Shown here one piece after another: positions 39,319 through 49,200 of a stretch of 64,000 bases of DNA (position 1 is its first letter; the number at the start of each line of letters is the position of its first letter). The stretch covers positions 310,001-374,000 of the forward strand of contig JACKFA010000009.1 in NCBI GenBank assembly GCA_020632715.1, in the 5' to 3' direction. The notes beneath the pieces were generated by a model. The model was not told the DNA's origin and did no database searches. It was given only the letters and a program-made list of their open reading frames with translations. The DNA comes from Deltaproteobacteria bacterium. GTDB lineage: Bacteria; Myxococcota_A; UBA9042; PHBI01. The position numbers were made by a program, and so were the translations under genes.

Positions 39319-41109
39319 ATGAGCTTCCGTGAGCACCTCATGGAGCTCCGCACGCGGCTCGTGCGCATGGCCGCCGTGCTCACCGTGGGCGTCTTCGTCT
39401 TCTGGGGCTTCCGGCTCGAGTTCTTCGACTTCCTGTCGCGCCCCATCGCGCAGGCCCTCGCGGACAACGGGATCTACCACTTCCAGGCGATCCAGATCAC
39501 CGAGAGCATCGCGGTCTACGTGAAGGTCGCCCTCTTCGGGGAGCTCCTCTTCCTGTCGCCCTACCTCTTCTGGGAGGTCTGGGGCTTCGTCGCGCCCGGC
39601 CTCTACCCGCGCGAGAAGCGCTTCATCCTGCCGCTCGTCGGCTTCTCGGTCGTCTTCTTCGTCATCGGCGCGGGCTTCGCCTACACGGTGCTCCTGCCGT
39701 TCATCACCGACTGGCTCGTCCAGCTCTCGCTCGAGGGCGGCCACGTCGAGGTGATGGTCACCCTCCAGAGCGCCTACTCCTTCGCGCTCGCCTTCCTCCT
39801 CATGTTCGGGCTCGTCTTCGAGCTGCCGCTCGTCATCTTCTTCCTCGCGCTCTTCGGGGTCGCCTCGGGCAAGGGGCTCCTCAAGTTCTGGCGCTACTTC
39901 GTGGTCATCAGCTTCATCGCGAGCGGGATCCTGACGCCCCCCGACCCCATCTCGCAGGTCATGATGGCGGTGCCGCTGAACGCCCTCTACGGGCTCGGGA
40001 TCCTCGTCGCCTTCTCGGTGTCGCGAGCGCGCGAGAAGAACGAGGGCAAGGGCGCGAGCATGGCCGCCGTGCGCGTGCTCGGGCTGTCCCTCATGGGCGT
40101 CGTCGCGGTCGCCGTCGCGGTCGCGCTCGTCATCGCGAGCATCCCGGAGCGCGCGCTCGTCGGCTACACGCCGGACACGGCGCGGTTCGCCGTGGGCTTG
40201 AACCCGAAGACCCTCCTCGCCGAGGGCGACCTCAAGCGCGCGATCGGCGAGGACGCAGGCGCGGCGCGGGTCGTCGCGGCGCTCGGCGGCGCGGGCGTCG
40301 CGCTCGACGAGGTCGTCGACGCGCTCCTCGTCGGCGACGACGACCAGCTCGCCCTCCTCGTCCGCGGCGACGGCTTCGGCGCGCTCTCCGACGCGGTCGA
40401 GGCCGCGCTCGCGAAGGACCGCCCGGCGGGCGCGCCGACCGCGCGCGACGTGCTCGCGGCGCGCCTGAGCGACGACACCCTCGTCGTGGGCCACCGGAAC
40501 CTCGTGAGCGCCGTGCTCGACGTCGGCTACGACGTCTCGCCGCGCCTCGCCCGGGGCGAGGAGGACGACCGCCTCCTCCGGCGCCTCTCCGCGAGCGGCC
40601 CGGCGTGGGTCTGGCTCCCGAACCCGCGCGAGCGCTCCGAGCCGCTCCTCGGGCTCGCCGCGGCGACCGACATCGACACCGCCGGGGCCGTGCTCTCGCT
40701 CACCGACCACCGCCAGCTCGCCGTGCACCTGCACGCCGCGAACGAAGGCGAGACCGACGTCCTCGACGGGCACCTGCAGACGGCGCGCGACCAGGCCCTC
40801 GCCGACCAGAGCTCGGCGCGCCTCGACCGCGTCGTGCGCGCGGTGAGGGAGCTCTCGCAGGTCGTCGCGCGGCTCTCGCCCGCGGAGACCCAGGCCGAGG
40901 TCGACCGCATCGCGAAGGACGTCGCCGGCCTCGACCGGCGCAGCTCGGCCGCCATCCCGGCGTTCGACGCGCTCGCGCCGTTCGTGCGCGCGTGGTCCAT
41001 CCGGCGGAACGAGTCCTGGTTCGTCGTCACGACCGAGCTCGACGACGACGCCCTGCCCGCGCTCGTCGCCATGGTCGCCGACGGCGCGCGGGTCGCCGCC
41101 GCGCCCTGA
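39319..41109 (+). CDS. tatC: Twin-arginine translocase subunit TatC with a seventh TM and a large C-terminal extracytoplasmic domain
   Basis: Residues 1-245 are a normal TatC: FREHLMELRTRL, then SPYLFWEVWGFVAPGLYPREK and six membrane segments, with the family's ILTPPDPISQ loop. Normal TatC proteins end near residue 250. This one continues with another hydrophobic helix (about 249-278) and some 320 further residues, rich in Ala, Asp, Leu and Arg, with no recognised family. Since TatC ends in the cytoplasm, an extra helix would place the new domain in the periplasm. It may recruit or proofread cargo. The ATG at 39319 starts at the conserved helix; a GTG at 39298 overlaps the tatB stop and is also possible. 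The extension's frame is supported by its codon pattern. Confidence 0.88.
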   Translation: MSFREHLMELRTRLVRMAAVLTVGVFVFWGFRLEFFDFLSRPIAQALADNGIYHFQAIQITESIAVYVKVALFGELLFLSPYLFWEVWGFVAPGLYPREKRFILPLVGFSVVFFVIGAGFAYTVLLPFITDWLVQLSLEGGHVEVMVTLQSAYSFALAFLLMFGLVFELPLVIFFLALFGVASGKGLLKFWRYFVVISFIASGILTPPDPISQVMMAVPLNALYGLGILVAFSVSRAREKNEGKGASMAAVRVLGLSLMGVVAVAVAVALVIASIPERALVGYTPDTARFAVGLNPKTLLAEGDLKRAIGEDAGAARVVAALGGAGVALDEVVDALLVGDDDQLALLVRGDGFGALSDAVEAALAKDRPAGAPTARDVLAARLSDDTLVVGHRNLVSAVLDVGYDVSPRLARGEEDDRLLRRLSASGPAWVWLPNPRERSEPLLGLAAATDIDTAGAVLSLTDHRQLAVHLHAANEGETDVLDGHLQTARDQALADQSSARLDRVVRAVRELSQVVARLSPAETQAEVDRIAKDVAGLDRRSSAAIPAFDALAPFVRAWSIRRNESWFVVTTELDDDALPALVAMVADGARVAAAP

Positions 41110-41125
41110 GCCGGGCTGCCGCGAT

Positions 41126-41794
41126 TCAGGGCTCGCCGGTGATCTCCGCCCGCGCGGACCGGTAGTCCTCGGCGCTGATGGCGCCCTCTCGGAGCAGCGC
41201 GTCGAGCGCGTCGAGGCGCGTCGCGCGGTCCGGCAGGGCGGCGCCGCCGGCGCCTTCGCACCCCGTCGCGTCGACGACCTCGGTGCGCACGGCCAGCTCC
41301 TCGCCCCCGCGATCCGGCGGGCGGTCGCCGCTCGGCAGGAAGGCGAGCGAGTAGACGAGCCAGCCGAGCCCGACGAGCGCCGCGCTGCCGAGGAAGTAGC
41401 CGCCGCCGACCACGAGGTCGCCGTCGGAGCCGTCGAGCTCGCCGTCGTCGAGGTCGGCATCGACCGTAAGCGCCGTCACCGCCGCGCCGATGGCGACGAG
41501 ACCGAGCCCGACGGCGTAGTCGACGCCCCGTCCGCGGACCTCGGCGACCTCGGTGTAGGGCCGCACGATCTCGCTGCGCACCACCTGGAGGCAGCGCGTC
41601 GGGGCGCTGGAATCGGGCGCGGGCGTCACGATGACGCGCGCCGCGTCGGCGGTCGCCACCGCGTGGGGCGCGCCCGCGGGGGTCCGGCCCGCGACGAGCG
41701 GCTCGCCGTCGACCCGCGCATAGCGCCAGCGCGCGCACGCGCCGGAGCCGAGCGCGAGAGAGAGCGCGAGCGACAGCGCGAGCCAGATCCTCAT
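41126..41794 (-). CDS. Putative lipoprotein with a SHOCT-like C-terminal motif
   Basis: The 222-residue protein starts with a signal sequence (LALSLALSLALGSGAC) ending in a possible lipobox Cys, followed by ARWRYARV. Two hydrophobic segments lie mid-chain (VGLGLVAIGAAVTALTV and GYFLGSAALVGLGWLVYSLAF), separated by an acidic DDGELDGSDGD loop. The end, RLDALDALLREGAISAEDYRSARAEI, fits the short C-terminal SHOCT motif. It is paralogous to the upstream gene, which overlaps by 4 bp (ATGA); both share C-ARWR, two hydrophobic segments and a DDG(D/E) loop. Function is unknown. It is the last gene of a four-gene minus-strand operon that begins at 43799. Confidence 0.7.
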   Translation of the reverse strand: MRIWLALSLALSLALGSGACARWRYARVDGEPLVAGRTPAGAPHAVATADAARVIVTPAPDSSAPTRCLQVVRSEIVRPYTEVAEVRGRGVDYAVGLGLVAIGAAVTALTVDADLDDGELDGSDGDLVVGGGYFLGSAALVGLGWLVYSLAFLPSGDRPPDRGGEELAVRTEVVDATGCEGAGGAALPDRATRLDALDALLREGAISAEDYRSARAEITGEP

Positions 41795-42360
41795 GGCGCG
41801 CCTCCGCCGGCGTCGCAGCCCGTCGCCTCGGTCCAGAGCACCGCGCGGGTGATGTCCGCGCCGCGCGCAGCCGGCGGCTCGGGGCCGCCCGGCAGGAGCG
41901 CGTGGGAGAGGCCGAGCCAGAGCGCGCCGCCCACGACCGCGAGCCCGCCGAACACGTAGGCCGGCGCGAACACGTCGTCCCGCGGCGAGGTGCCGTCGAT
42001 GTCGCCGTCGTCGGCGTCCTGCACGAGCCCCGAGACCACCATCAGGGCGCCGACACCCATGAGGACGCTGCTGCCGACGATGTCGCCGGTCCTGCTCGCG
42101 CTCGCGCGCTCCACGTAGGGCTGCGCCGTCGCGACGACGACGCGCTGGACGCAGACCTTGCCGGGATCGGCGAGCCGCGGGTCGCCGATGAGCGCGGCCG
42201 CCTCGTCGGCCGGCACGTAGCGGGGGGCCGTGAGCGGGGTCGCGCCGAGCGCGACGGGCGGCGGCTCGGCGACGCGCGTGACGCGCCAGCGCGCGCACCC
42301 GGGCGCGGCGGCCACCCACAGGCACGCCGTCACGGCGGCGAGCTTCGCGATTGAATTCAA
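41791..42360 (-). CDS. Putative lipoprotein, paralogue of the next gene
   Basis: The 189-residue protein has a TTG start giving MNSIAKLAAVTACLWVAAAPGC, a plausible lipoprotein signal with Cys in a weak lipobox, followed by ARWRVTRV. An in-frame stop lies just upstream of the TTG, so an earlier start is excluded. Two hydrophobic segments (VLMGVGALMVVSGLV and YVFGGLAVVGGALWLGLSHALL) enclose an acidic DADDGDIDGT loop. It lacks the SHOCT tail of its paralogue. The start lies in a 12-bp perfect palindrome, ATTGAATTCAAT, and follows the preceding gene by 10 bp. No function can be given. Confidence 0.65.
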   Translation of the reverse strand: MNSIAKLAAVTACLWVAAAPGCARWRVTRVAEPPPVALGATPLTAPRYVPADEAAALIGDPRLADPGKVCVQRVVVATAQPYVERASASRTGDIVGSSVLMGVGALMVVSGLVQDADDGDIDGTSPRDDVFAPAYVFGGLAVVGGALWLGLSHALLPGGPEPPAARGADITRAVLWTEATGCDAGGGAP

Positions 42361-42361
42361 T
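42350..42361. repeat. 12-bp perfect palindrome at a start codon
   Basis: ATTGAATTCAAT is its own reverse complement and covers the TTG start and next two codons of the lipoprotein gene ending at 42360. It may be chance, an operator, or a structure affecting translation. Confidence 0.3.
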
Positions 42362-42370
42362 GACTACCCA

Positions 42371-42730
42371 TCAGACCAGGAAGCCGACGAGCGTCGACGT
42401 CATGTTGGCCGCGAAGGACGCGAGCGCCGCGAACCAGAACGCGCGCTCGAACGTCGGGCGGAAGCGGAGCGCCGCCGTGACGAGGAGCGCCTCGACCCAG
42501 AAGACGCAGAGCTCCATGACGAACACCCACGTCCCGTAGGGCCTCCACTGCGGCACGACGAACCAGAGCGCCGGGTGGGTCGCGACCTGCACGCCGAACG
42601 CGAGGAGGAGCCGCCACTCGAGCGACGGGAGCGCGCGCCGCAGGACGAGCGCGTAGATCGGGATCTCGATGGCGCACGTGAGCACGAACGCCTCGAGCCA
42701 GAGGAGCTCGTAGCTCGGCTCATCGAGCAC
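42371..42730 (-). CDS. Small four-helix membrane protein of unknown function
   Basis: The 119-residue protein is almost all membrane: four hydrophobic segments (YELLWLEAFVLTCAIEIPIYALVL, LLLAFGVQVATHPALWFVV, WVFVMELCVFWVEALLVTAAL, AFWFAALASFAANMTSTLVGFLV). Acidic residues sit inside the second and third segments (ELCVFWVEA), which is unusual and may bind a cation or a pigment. Its start overlaps the end of the upstream membrane-protein gene by 11 bp, so the two are translationally coupled and probably form one complex. No family was recognised. Confidence 0.7.
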   Translation of the reverse strand: MLDEPSYELLWLEAFVLTCAIEIPIYALVLRRALPSLEWRLLLAFGVQVATHPALWFVVPQWRPYGTWVFVMELCVFWVEALLVTAALRFRPTFERAFWFAALASFAANMTSTLVGFLV

Positions 42731-43799
42731 GCGCGGCGACTCCTCCGCCGGCTCCCGCGCGCCAGCGCACGAGCATGCACCCGATGAGCGCGAGCTCGAG
42801 CCAGCCGTGGAAGAGCACCATCAGCAGGTAGAGGCGCCGCACGTCGGTCGCCGACGTGGCGAGGGCCCCGAGCGGCACGGCCACGGAGACCAGCACGAGC
42901 GCGACGAGCCCGACGCGACCGAAGTCGCGGCGCAGGTCGCGCGCCGAGCGCTGGAGCGTCGGCGGCGCCTCCCGCTCGGCGAGCCCCTGCGGCACGAGCC
43001 GCAGCCAGACGACGTAGTGGATGGACTGCGCGAAGGCGAAGAGGGTGACGAGGCGGAGCGCCGGGACCGGCTCGAGCCCGGGGGCGAGGCTCCAGACGAG
43101 CCCGTCGGCGTCGAGCCCGGCGGCCGGCGTCGCGTAGCCGGCGAGCATCGGGCCGTCGAGGGCGCCCGCGAGGATGAGCGCGGACGCGAGCGCATAGAGG
43201 GCGATGACGGGGATCACGTGCGCGAGCCTGCCCGCGCGCGCCGCGAGGACGACCCAGAGGCCGAACGCGACGAGGTTGTGGAGGTGCCCGACCACCAGCG
43301 CCGCGTCGCCCGCGTGCGCGACCCCGAGCGCCGTCAGCGCGACCACCGCGACGACCAGCGCCCCGCGGACGACGCGCGGACCGGCGGTCAGGACCGCGCC
43401 GCCCGCGATGGCGAGGCCGCCCAGGGCGACCTCCGCCTCGGGGAGGTAGGGGCCACCGAGCGCGTACGCCACGCGGAAGCCCATCATGCCGACGAGCGCG
43501 GTCAGCACGAAGACGACGGGCGCGCGGCCGACGGCGACGGGCGGGCGCACGAGCAGGTAGCGCACGTCGGAGGCGACGTGGGGGACCCCGAGGACGAGCG
43601 GCCCGACGAGGAGCACCCAGAGGGGGATCACGCTCGCGAGGGCGAAGGCGACCGCGATGTGGGCGCCCGCGAGCACCGCGAGGCGGAGGGAGCGGTCGGC
43701 GAGGCAGGCGCGGCCGAGGCGCGTCTTCGCGGACAGGCGCCACAGCTCGCGACGCACGGCGTCGGCGGGGCGGAGGGCGCTCTGCATGAGTTCCATCAT
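42720..43799 (-). CDS. Polytopic membrane protein with conserved His motifs, possibly Brp/Blh-like
   Basis: The 359-residue protein has about nine membrane helices. Several histidines sit in conserved-looking positions: GVPHVASDVRYLL near residue 72, VGHLHNLVAFGL near 165, AQSIHYVVWLRLVP near 260 and VLFHGWLELALIG near 328. Spaced His residues in membrane helices recall the Brp/Blh carotenoid oxygenase family, but the match is only by pattern. It heads an operon with the small membrane protein, two paralogous lipoproteins and, before it, a divergent lipoprotein gene. Two adjacent ATG codons at 43797 and 43794 are equally possible starts. Confidence 0.6.
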   Translation of the reverse strand: MMELMQSALRPADAVRRELWRLSAKTRLGRACLADRSLRLAVLAGAHIAVAFALASVIPLWVLLVGPLVLGVPHVASDVRYLLVRPPVAVGRAPVVFVLTALVGMMGFRVAYALGGPYLPEAEVALGGLAIAGGAVLTAGPRVVRGALVVAVVALTALGVAHAGDAALVVGHLHNLVAFGLWVVLAARAGRLAHVIPVIALYALASALILAGALDGPMLAGYATPAAGLDADGLVWSLAPGLEPVPALRLVTLFAFAQSIHYVVWLRLVPQGLAEREAPPTLQRSARDLRRDFGRVGLVALVLVSVAVPLGALATSATDVRRLYLLMVLFHGWLELALIGCMLVRWRAGAGGGVAARAR

Positions 43800-43948
43800 C
43801 CTTGGGCTACCACGAGTGGAGTCGAGGTGTCATGGTGGAGAGACGAGCGTGGAGGGGACGCTCGAAGCGAACGCCACCGAGCCCCGCGCGAGTCCCGCCG
43901 CGTGCTCGCCCCTCGTGAAGCCCCGACGTGAAGAGCCCGGAGTCCTCG

Positions 43949-45061
43949 ATGCGCATGCGCCGCCTGCTCGCCGCCCTCACCTGCCTCGTAGGCCCGGCCC
44001 TCGCGGCCTGCGGGAGCGACAGCGGCGGCGGCTCGTCCGACGCCACGACGACGCTCGACGGGACGAGCGGCGCCGACACCGCCGGGAGCGACGCCGCCGA
44101 CACCGGCGCCGTCGAGGACACCGGCGCCATCGAGGACACCGGCGGCGAGCAGGACGGCGCGGACACGGTCGCGATCGACACCTACACGCCCCCCGCCGAC
44201 CGCGACGAGGACGGCACCCCCGACGACGAGGACTGCGAGCCCGACCTCGCGACGGCCCACCCGGGCGCCGTCGAGCGCGCCGGGAACAGCGTCGACGACG
44301 ACTGCGACGGCGCGACCGACGAGGCGGCCATCCCCGCGACGTTCCAGCGCACCTTCGCCGCGTCCGCCGTCGGGAACGACGACGAGTCGCTCCAGGGGGC
44401 GTTCAACGTGCGGGTCCAGGACGTCTCCGGCGCGGTCACCGACGCCGTCGCCTCGGTCACCCGCGACGGGAGCACGGCCATGGACGGGGCCAGCGTCGAG
44501 TGGGCGCCGAAGCTCGGCCAGCTCGTCGCGAGCTTCGAGGTCGAGCCGCTCGACCTCCGCACGGAGAACCCCGTGAACCTGGTCTTCCTCGTGCGCGCGC
44601 AGATCGGCGACGACACCTACGAGGGCCCGATGGACGCGTTCTTCTCGGTGACCCCCGATCGCGTCGGTCTGACCGAGGTCGGCGGCGTCCTCTACGCCGT
44701 CGTGCCGCTCCCGCTCGCGCCCCGCGACGGCAACTCCCTCTACTGGAACGACGGCTCGCTCGAGTACGTCGCGGTCGACTCCGAGGTGCAGCCGGGGATC
44801 TGGTCCTGGAGCGCGACCCACGACCTCTCCGGGCTCCCGTACCTCTTCTACTTCACCCAGGGCTCGCACCCGGACACCGGCGCCGAGGCGTACTTCTACG
44901 AGTTCAGCGAGTCGAGCGCGGGCGAGGGCTTCCGGATCGTCGCGTGCGGCCCGAGCTCGGGCTGGCTCATCGTCTTCGAGACCGTCGACGTCGACTCCGA
45001 CAGCGACGTCGACGTCGACGACATCGCGGGCACCGACCTCTCCGCGTTCCCCGTGCCCTGA
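43949..45061 (+). CDS. Lipoprotein with putative metal-binding motif and beta-sandwich domain
   Basis: The 370-residue protein has a lipobox (TCLVGPALAAC, Cys near residue 21) and then an Asp/Thr/Ala-rich linker. A putative metal-binding motif follows: DRDEDGTPDDEDCEPDLATAHPGAVE and VDDDCDGATDE, where Cys and Asp recur as in MopE-type proteins. The rest looks like a beta-sandwich with aromatic turns. The ATG at 43949 has GGAG about 8 nt upstream, making it more likely than the earlier in-frame GTG. Surface-exposed lipoproteins of this type are common in Myxococcota. A function beyond metal binding is not visible. Confidence 0.75.
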   Translation: MRMRRLLAALTCLVGPALAACGSDSGGGSSDATTTLDGTSGADTAGSDAADTGAVEDTGAIEDTGGEQDGADTVAIDTYTPPADRDEDGTPDDEDCEPDLATAHPGAVERAGNSVDDDCDGATDEAAIPATFQRTFAASAVGNDDESLQGAFNVRVQDVSGAVTDAVASVTRDGSTAMDGASVEWAPKLGQLVASFEVEPLDLRTENPVNLVFLVRAQIGDDTYEGPMDAFFSVTPDRVGLTEVGGVLYAVVPLPLAPRDGNSLYWNDGSLEYVAVDSEVQPGIWSWSATHDLSGLPYLFYFTQGSHPDTGAEAYFYEFSESSAGEGFRIVACGPSSGWLIVFETVDVDSDSDVDVDDIAGTDLSAFPVP

Positions 45062-45080
45062 TCCCCGTGGAGCGCGCGCG

Positions 45081-46265
45081 ATGACCGACACCGTCTGGCT
45101 CCCCGAGGCGATGACGCGCTTCCGCTGCAACCAGCAGGGCTGCTGCTGCAAGCAGTGGAACATCCGGATGGACGTCGAGAGCGTCTTCCACATCGTGCAG
45201 GAGCTCCCGGACGACCGCACGGGCGAGATCCTCGACGGCGCCCGCGTCATCCGCGACCCGGCCGACGGGAAGGTCGTCTCGCTCGACCTCCGCCGCCGCG
45301 CCCCCGACGACCGCTGCGTCTTCCTCGAGCCCGAGCTCACCTGCGAGGTGCACCGGAAGCTCGGCGGAGACGCGCTCCCGAAGCTCTGCCAGGCGTTCCC
45401 GGTCACGTCCGTCCGCCACGGCGACCGGCTCCAGCTCGCGTGGGACCCGATCTGCCCCGAGGTGCTCGAGCGCATCGCCGAGAGCGACGGCCCCTACCCC
45501 GTCACGGCCGCCGCCTGCGGGCCCGGGACGCCGCTCGCGTCGCGCGTCGTGACGCCGCAGCCGCTCCCGGAGATCGAGATCGGCGGGGTCGCGCTCACCC
45601 CCGACGAGCTCGCGGCGCTCAGCGCGCGCGTGACGGCGCACCTCGAGAGCGGCGCCCGCCCCGCGCTCGACCTGCTCGCGAGCGCCAACGCCGCCGTCGC
45701 GCGCGCGGTCACCGGGGGCCCCGACGCCCTCTCGCTCGACCCCGACGAGGACGTCTCCGACTTCGACGAGTTCTTCGAGTGGTGCGTCGGCGCGCACGAC
45801 GGCCGCACGCTCTGGGGCTTCGTGCGCCAGTACCGCCGCTTCGTCTTCGCCGTGCCGCTCCCGCCCGCGCCCTGGGGCGACCAAGACGCGCTCTTCGAGT
45901 ACGACCCCGACTGGCGCGCCGTCGTCGACCCGCGCGACCCGGCGCTCGACGGCTTCCTCCGGCGCTACCTCGCCCACCGCTTCTTCAGCGCCTTCGAGCG
46001 CTCACCGGCGACCGGCTTCGTCGCGTTCAACTACGGCAGCGTGAACCACACGCTCGGCTCGGCGTTCCGCGTCGCCGTCGGGCTCTCGCGCTGGCTCGGC
46101 CGCCCCGTCGACAAGGACGTCATGAAGGTCGCCGTCGGCGCGAGCGAGTACCTCTTCCGGACCCTGAGCCTCCCGGCCGTCGCGATGCCGTGGTTCCGGC
46201 TCGACGTGAACGAGAAGCTGACCCTGCTCGAGGAGGACCAGACCCCTGGGTCTACCGAGGGCTGA
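45081..46265 (+). CDS. Cys-cluster protein, FliB/YkgJ-like
   Basis: The 394-residue protein begins with a Cys cluster, RCNQQGCCCKQW (about residues 14-25), and has further cysteines at CVFLEPELTCEVH and LCQAFPV (about residues 75-105). This is the pattern of YkgJ and FliB-type proteins, which probably bind a zinc or iron-sulphur cluster. FliB N-methylates flagellin lysines, but no flagellar genes occur here, so the activity is unknown. The C-terminal 250 residues are mostly helical with aromatic motifs (GFVRQYRRFVFAVPLPP). The ATG follows the preceding lipoprotein gene by 19 bp, so they may be co-transcribed. Its 3' end overlaps the amidase gene on the other strand by 14 bp. Confidence 0.75.
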   Translation: MTDTVWLPEAMTRFRCNQQGCCCKQWNIRMDVESVFHIVQELPDDRTGEILDGARVIRDPADGKVVSLDLRRRAPDDRCVFLEPELTCEVHRKLGGDALPKLCQAFPVTSVRHGDRLQLAWDPICPEVLERIAESDGPYPVTAAACGPGTPLASRVVTPQPLPEIEIGGVALTPDELAALSARVTAHLESGARPALDLLASANAAVARAVTGGPDALSLDPDEDVSDFDEFFEWCVGAHDGRTLWGFVRQYRRFVFAVPLPPAPWGDQDALFEYDPDWRAVVDPRDPALDGFLRRYLAHRFFSAFERSPATGFVAFNYGSVNHTLGSAFRVAVGLSRWLGRPVDKDVMKVAVGASEYLFRTLSLPAVAMPWFRLDVNEKLTLLEEDQTPGSTEG

Positions 46266-49200
46266 CGCGCCGCCGCCGCGCGCTCATACGCCCCAGCAGG
46301 AGCAGCGCCGCGAGCGCGAGCAGGAGCGGCGACGCCGCGCCACCGGCCCCGCAGCCCTCACCGGCCACCTGCTTCGTCGCGGTCGAGACCTGCCGGAACG
46401 GGTCCTGCGCGTGCGCGCCGCCCGCGCCGTCGACGAGCGCGTCGACGCCGGGCAGCGTGTCCGTCCCGGGCGTGCCCGTGTCGGTGCCGATCGCCGTGTC
46501 CGTGCCGCTCACCGTGTCGGCGGCGGTCTCCTCGGCCCCGACCTGCTCCACGGGAGGCTCGGGGCCGGGGTCCGCCGGCCCGACGTCCCCGCAGCCGCCG
46601 CTCGCGATGGTCGGCACGTCGAGCTCGTCCGCGAGGGCCGCGACGAGCGCGTTCCGCGCCGACGCCGGGTAGAGCGCCTCGATCGGCGCCCCGAGGGTGA
46701 CGGCGGCGAAGCTCCCGGACCGGTAGAGGACGCCCGCCGCGCCCGCGCCGTTGTCGTAGCTGAGGATCGCCTGCGCCCCGGCGACCGGCGTCAGGACGTC
46801 GGGGTAGTAGACGTCGAACGTGCCGAGCGTGCCGTCGTCGAGGGTGAGCGCCGGCACCCCCGCGAGCGCCCCGGCGCCGACGACGCCCTGGGTCTCCGCG
46901 CGGTCGGCGAGGTAGGTCGCGCCGAGGGTCCCCGCCGCGAACGCCTTGTCGCTCGCGCTCCCCTTCTCGTCGAGGTCCCAGAGGAGCTCGGCCCCGCTCG
47001 TCACGAGCGCGCGCGCCCCGCCCGCCCCGCGCCACGCCGTGATCATCGCCTGCTCCGCGTCTGACAGCGTCTCGTCGACGGTCGACTCCTCGCCGAGGAC
47101 CCAGTCCACGACGGCGTAGTCGCCGAGCGGCACGCCGCTCCCGCCGACCGCGGTCGCCTCGGCGCTGTCGAAGGGCACCCCCGCGGAGGCCCAGGCGGCG
47201 CCGTGCTCGACGACGTAGCCGAAGGTGTTCATCTCGTCCTGCCGCAGCCGATAGGGGCTCCCGAGCGAGTACGCCGAGAGGTCGTCGCGCGGCGCCGACG
47301 ACGCGTCGAGGCGCGTGAAGCCGTAGACCACGAGCACCGGCGCCGTGCCGGTCGGGCAGCCGGTCGCGACGCCGACGGTCGTGCTCGGGAAGGACTCGCC
47401 GCCCGCGTTCACGCCCGCGACCCGGTAGTAGACGGCCACGCCCGGCGCGAGGCCGCTCGCGGTCCACGAGGTGCCGGTCACGGCGACGCCGTTGTCCCAC
47501 GAGCGCCCGTCGTGGCTGGTGTAGACCTTGTAGGAGGTCGGCGCGTCGCCGCCGACGCCCGTCCCCTCGCTCGGCGGCGCCGACCACGTGACGCGCGCGC
47601 TGCCGGCGTCGATGGCGCGCGCCGCGACCGCGACCGGGGCGTCGGGGGCGAGTACCACGGCCTTCCCGTCGCGCTGCGCGAAGTACTTCACGATGCCCTG
47701 GTAGAACGCGCGCGCGGCGACCTGCCGGAAGCGCGGCGACTTGAGCCACGTCGCGTCGGCCGGCGTGTCGTGGAAGGCGACCTCCACGAGCACCGACGGC
47801 ATCTCGTTGTTGTGCGTCGGGTTCACCTCGCCGAAATAGGCGGAGTTGATGCCGCGGTCCTGCCAGGACGGGTCGAGCGCCGCGCGGATGTCGCTCACGA
47901 GCTCGCCGTGGACCTTCTGCGCGAGGACGTCGCTCCCGACGGCGCCGGTGAAGTCGTACGTGCCGTTCGGCGGGTTCGGGCCGTACACGTACGTCGAGGT
48001 GCCGCGCCCCGGGTTCGGCGCGTTCGTGTGCCACGCGACGTAGACCGCGTCCTCGCCGCTCTCGTTCTGCCACGCCGCGTAGCGCGAGCGCGTGCTGACG
48101 TCGTCGTCGCGGTCGTTCCCGAGGCGCGCGTAGACCGTGGTCGGCGCGCCGTTGAACTGCGCGTGGTAGCGCGAGCACTCCTCGAACTTCGGCCGCCCCG
48201 ACGTCGGGCTCGTCGCCGCCCCCGTCCCGTCGCCGCGCGCGGCGTCGCCCATGCCGCCGCCGAAGCGGACGGCGTCCGCCACGACGAGGTCGCCCGGCTC
48301 GAGGGCGCTGTCGTTCAGGAGCAGCACGCTCCCGCGCGCCGGGTCCTGCCCCGCGTAGAACCAGAAGCGGCCGAGGTCGACCCAGGTGTTGCCGTGGCGC
48401 TCCTGGTTCACGCGGAAGTCCGTGTCGCCGCCCGGGTGGCGCACGACGAAGTGCGCGTCCTTCGCGTTGCCGGCCGCCTGCGTATAGGAGATGGCGACGC
48501 GGTAGTAGCCGTCGGCCGGGATGGTCGGCGTCCACCGCGCGGTCGCGGTCGCGGCCCCGCTCACGGTCGCGACGGCGCGCGTCCCGCCCTGCGCGAACGG
48601 GTTCACCTCGCCCTGGTACGGCGCGAGGCCCGCGCGGAACCCGGCGGCGCCGGCCGCGAAGCCGCCGCCCTCCTCCACGTAGACCCCGGCGCCCTCGAGG
48701 CTCGCCTGGCCGTTGCCCTCGGCGTCGACGATGACGCGGCGCGGGTTCATGTCGCGCTCGCGCACGGTGAAGACGGTCGCGCCCGCGTTCGCGAGGTACT
48801 GGATGAGGTACTGGTCGATGGTCTCGGCGGAGATGAGGTCCTCGACGACCTCGTTCGTGTTGCCGCGCTGCGTCGCCCAGCGGCCGAGGGTCTCGGTCCA
48901 GGTGAAGCCGTGACCGGCGCTGACGTAGACGACCTTCCCCGAGAGCGCGCCCGCCGACGCGCCCGGCGCGTCCGACCAGACGAGCCCGTTCAGGAGCGGC
49001 CCGGTCGGGCGCGGGAGCTCGCCCGGCTTCGGCGCGGGCGGGGTCGCCGCCGGGAGGAGCGACACGAGCGGGACCCAGGGCCCGTCGGGGTCGCGGGGGT
49101 CGATGGCCCAGGGGAGCACGCCGCGGACGTCGCGATCCTCGCCGCGCGCCGCGAGCGCGTCGCGCACGTCCTCCTGGAAGCCCTCGAGCCAGCGCTCGGT

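Noticed and set aside
42350..42361. EcoRI-like palindrome as a replication or integration site
   Set aside because: A 12-bp palindrome containing GAATTC can arise by chance and lies inside an operon; no other attachment-site features are present.
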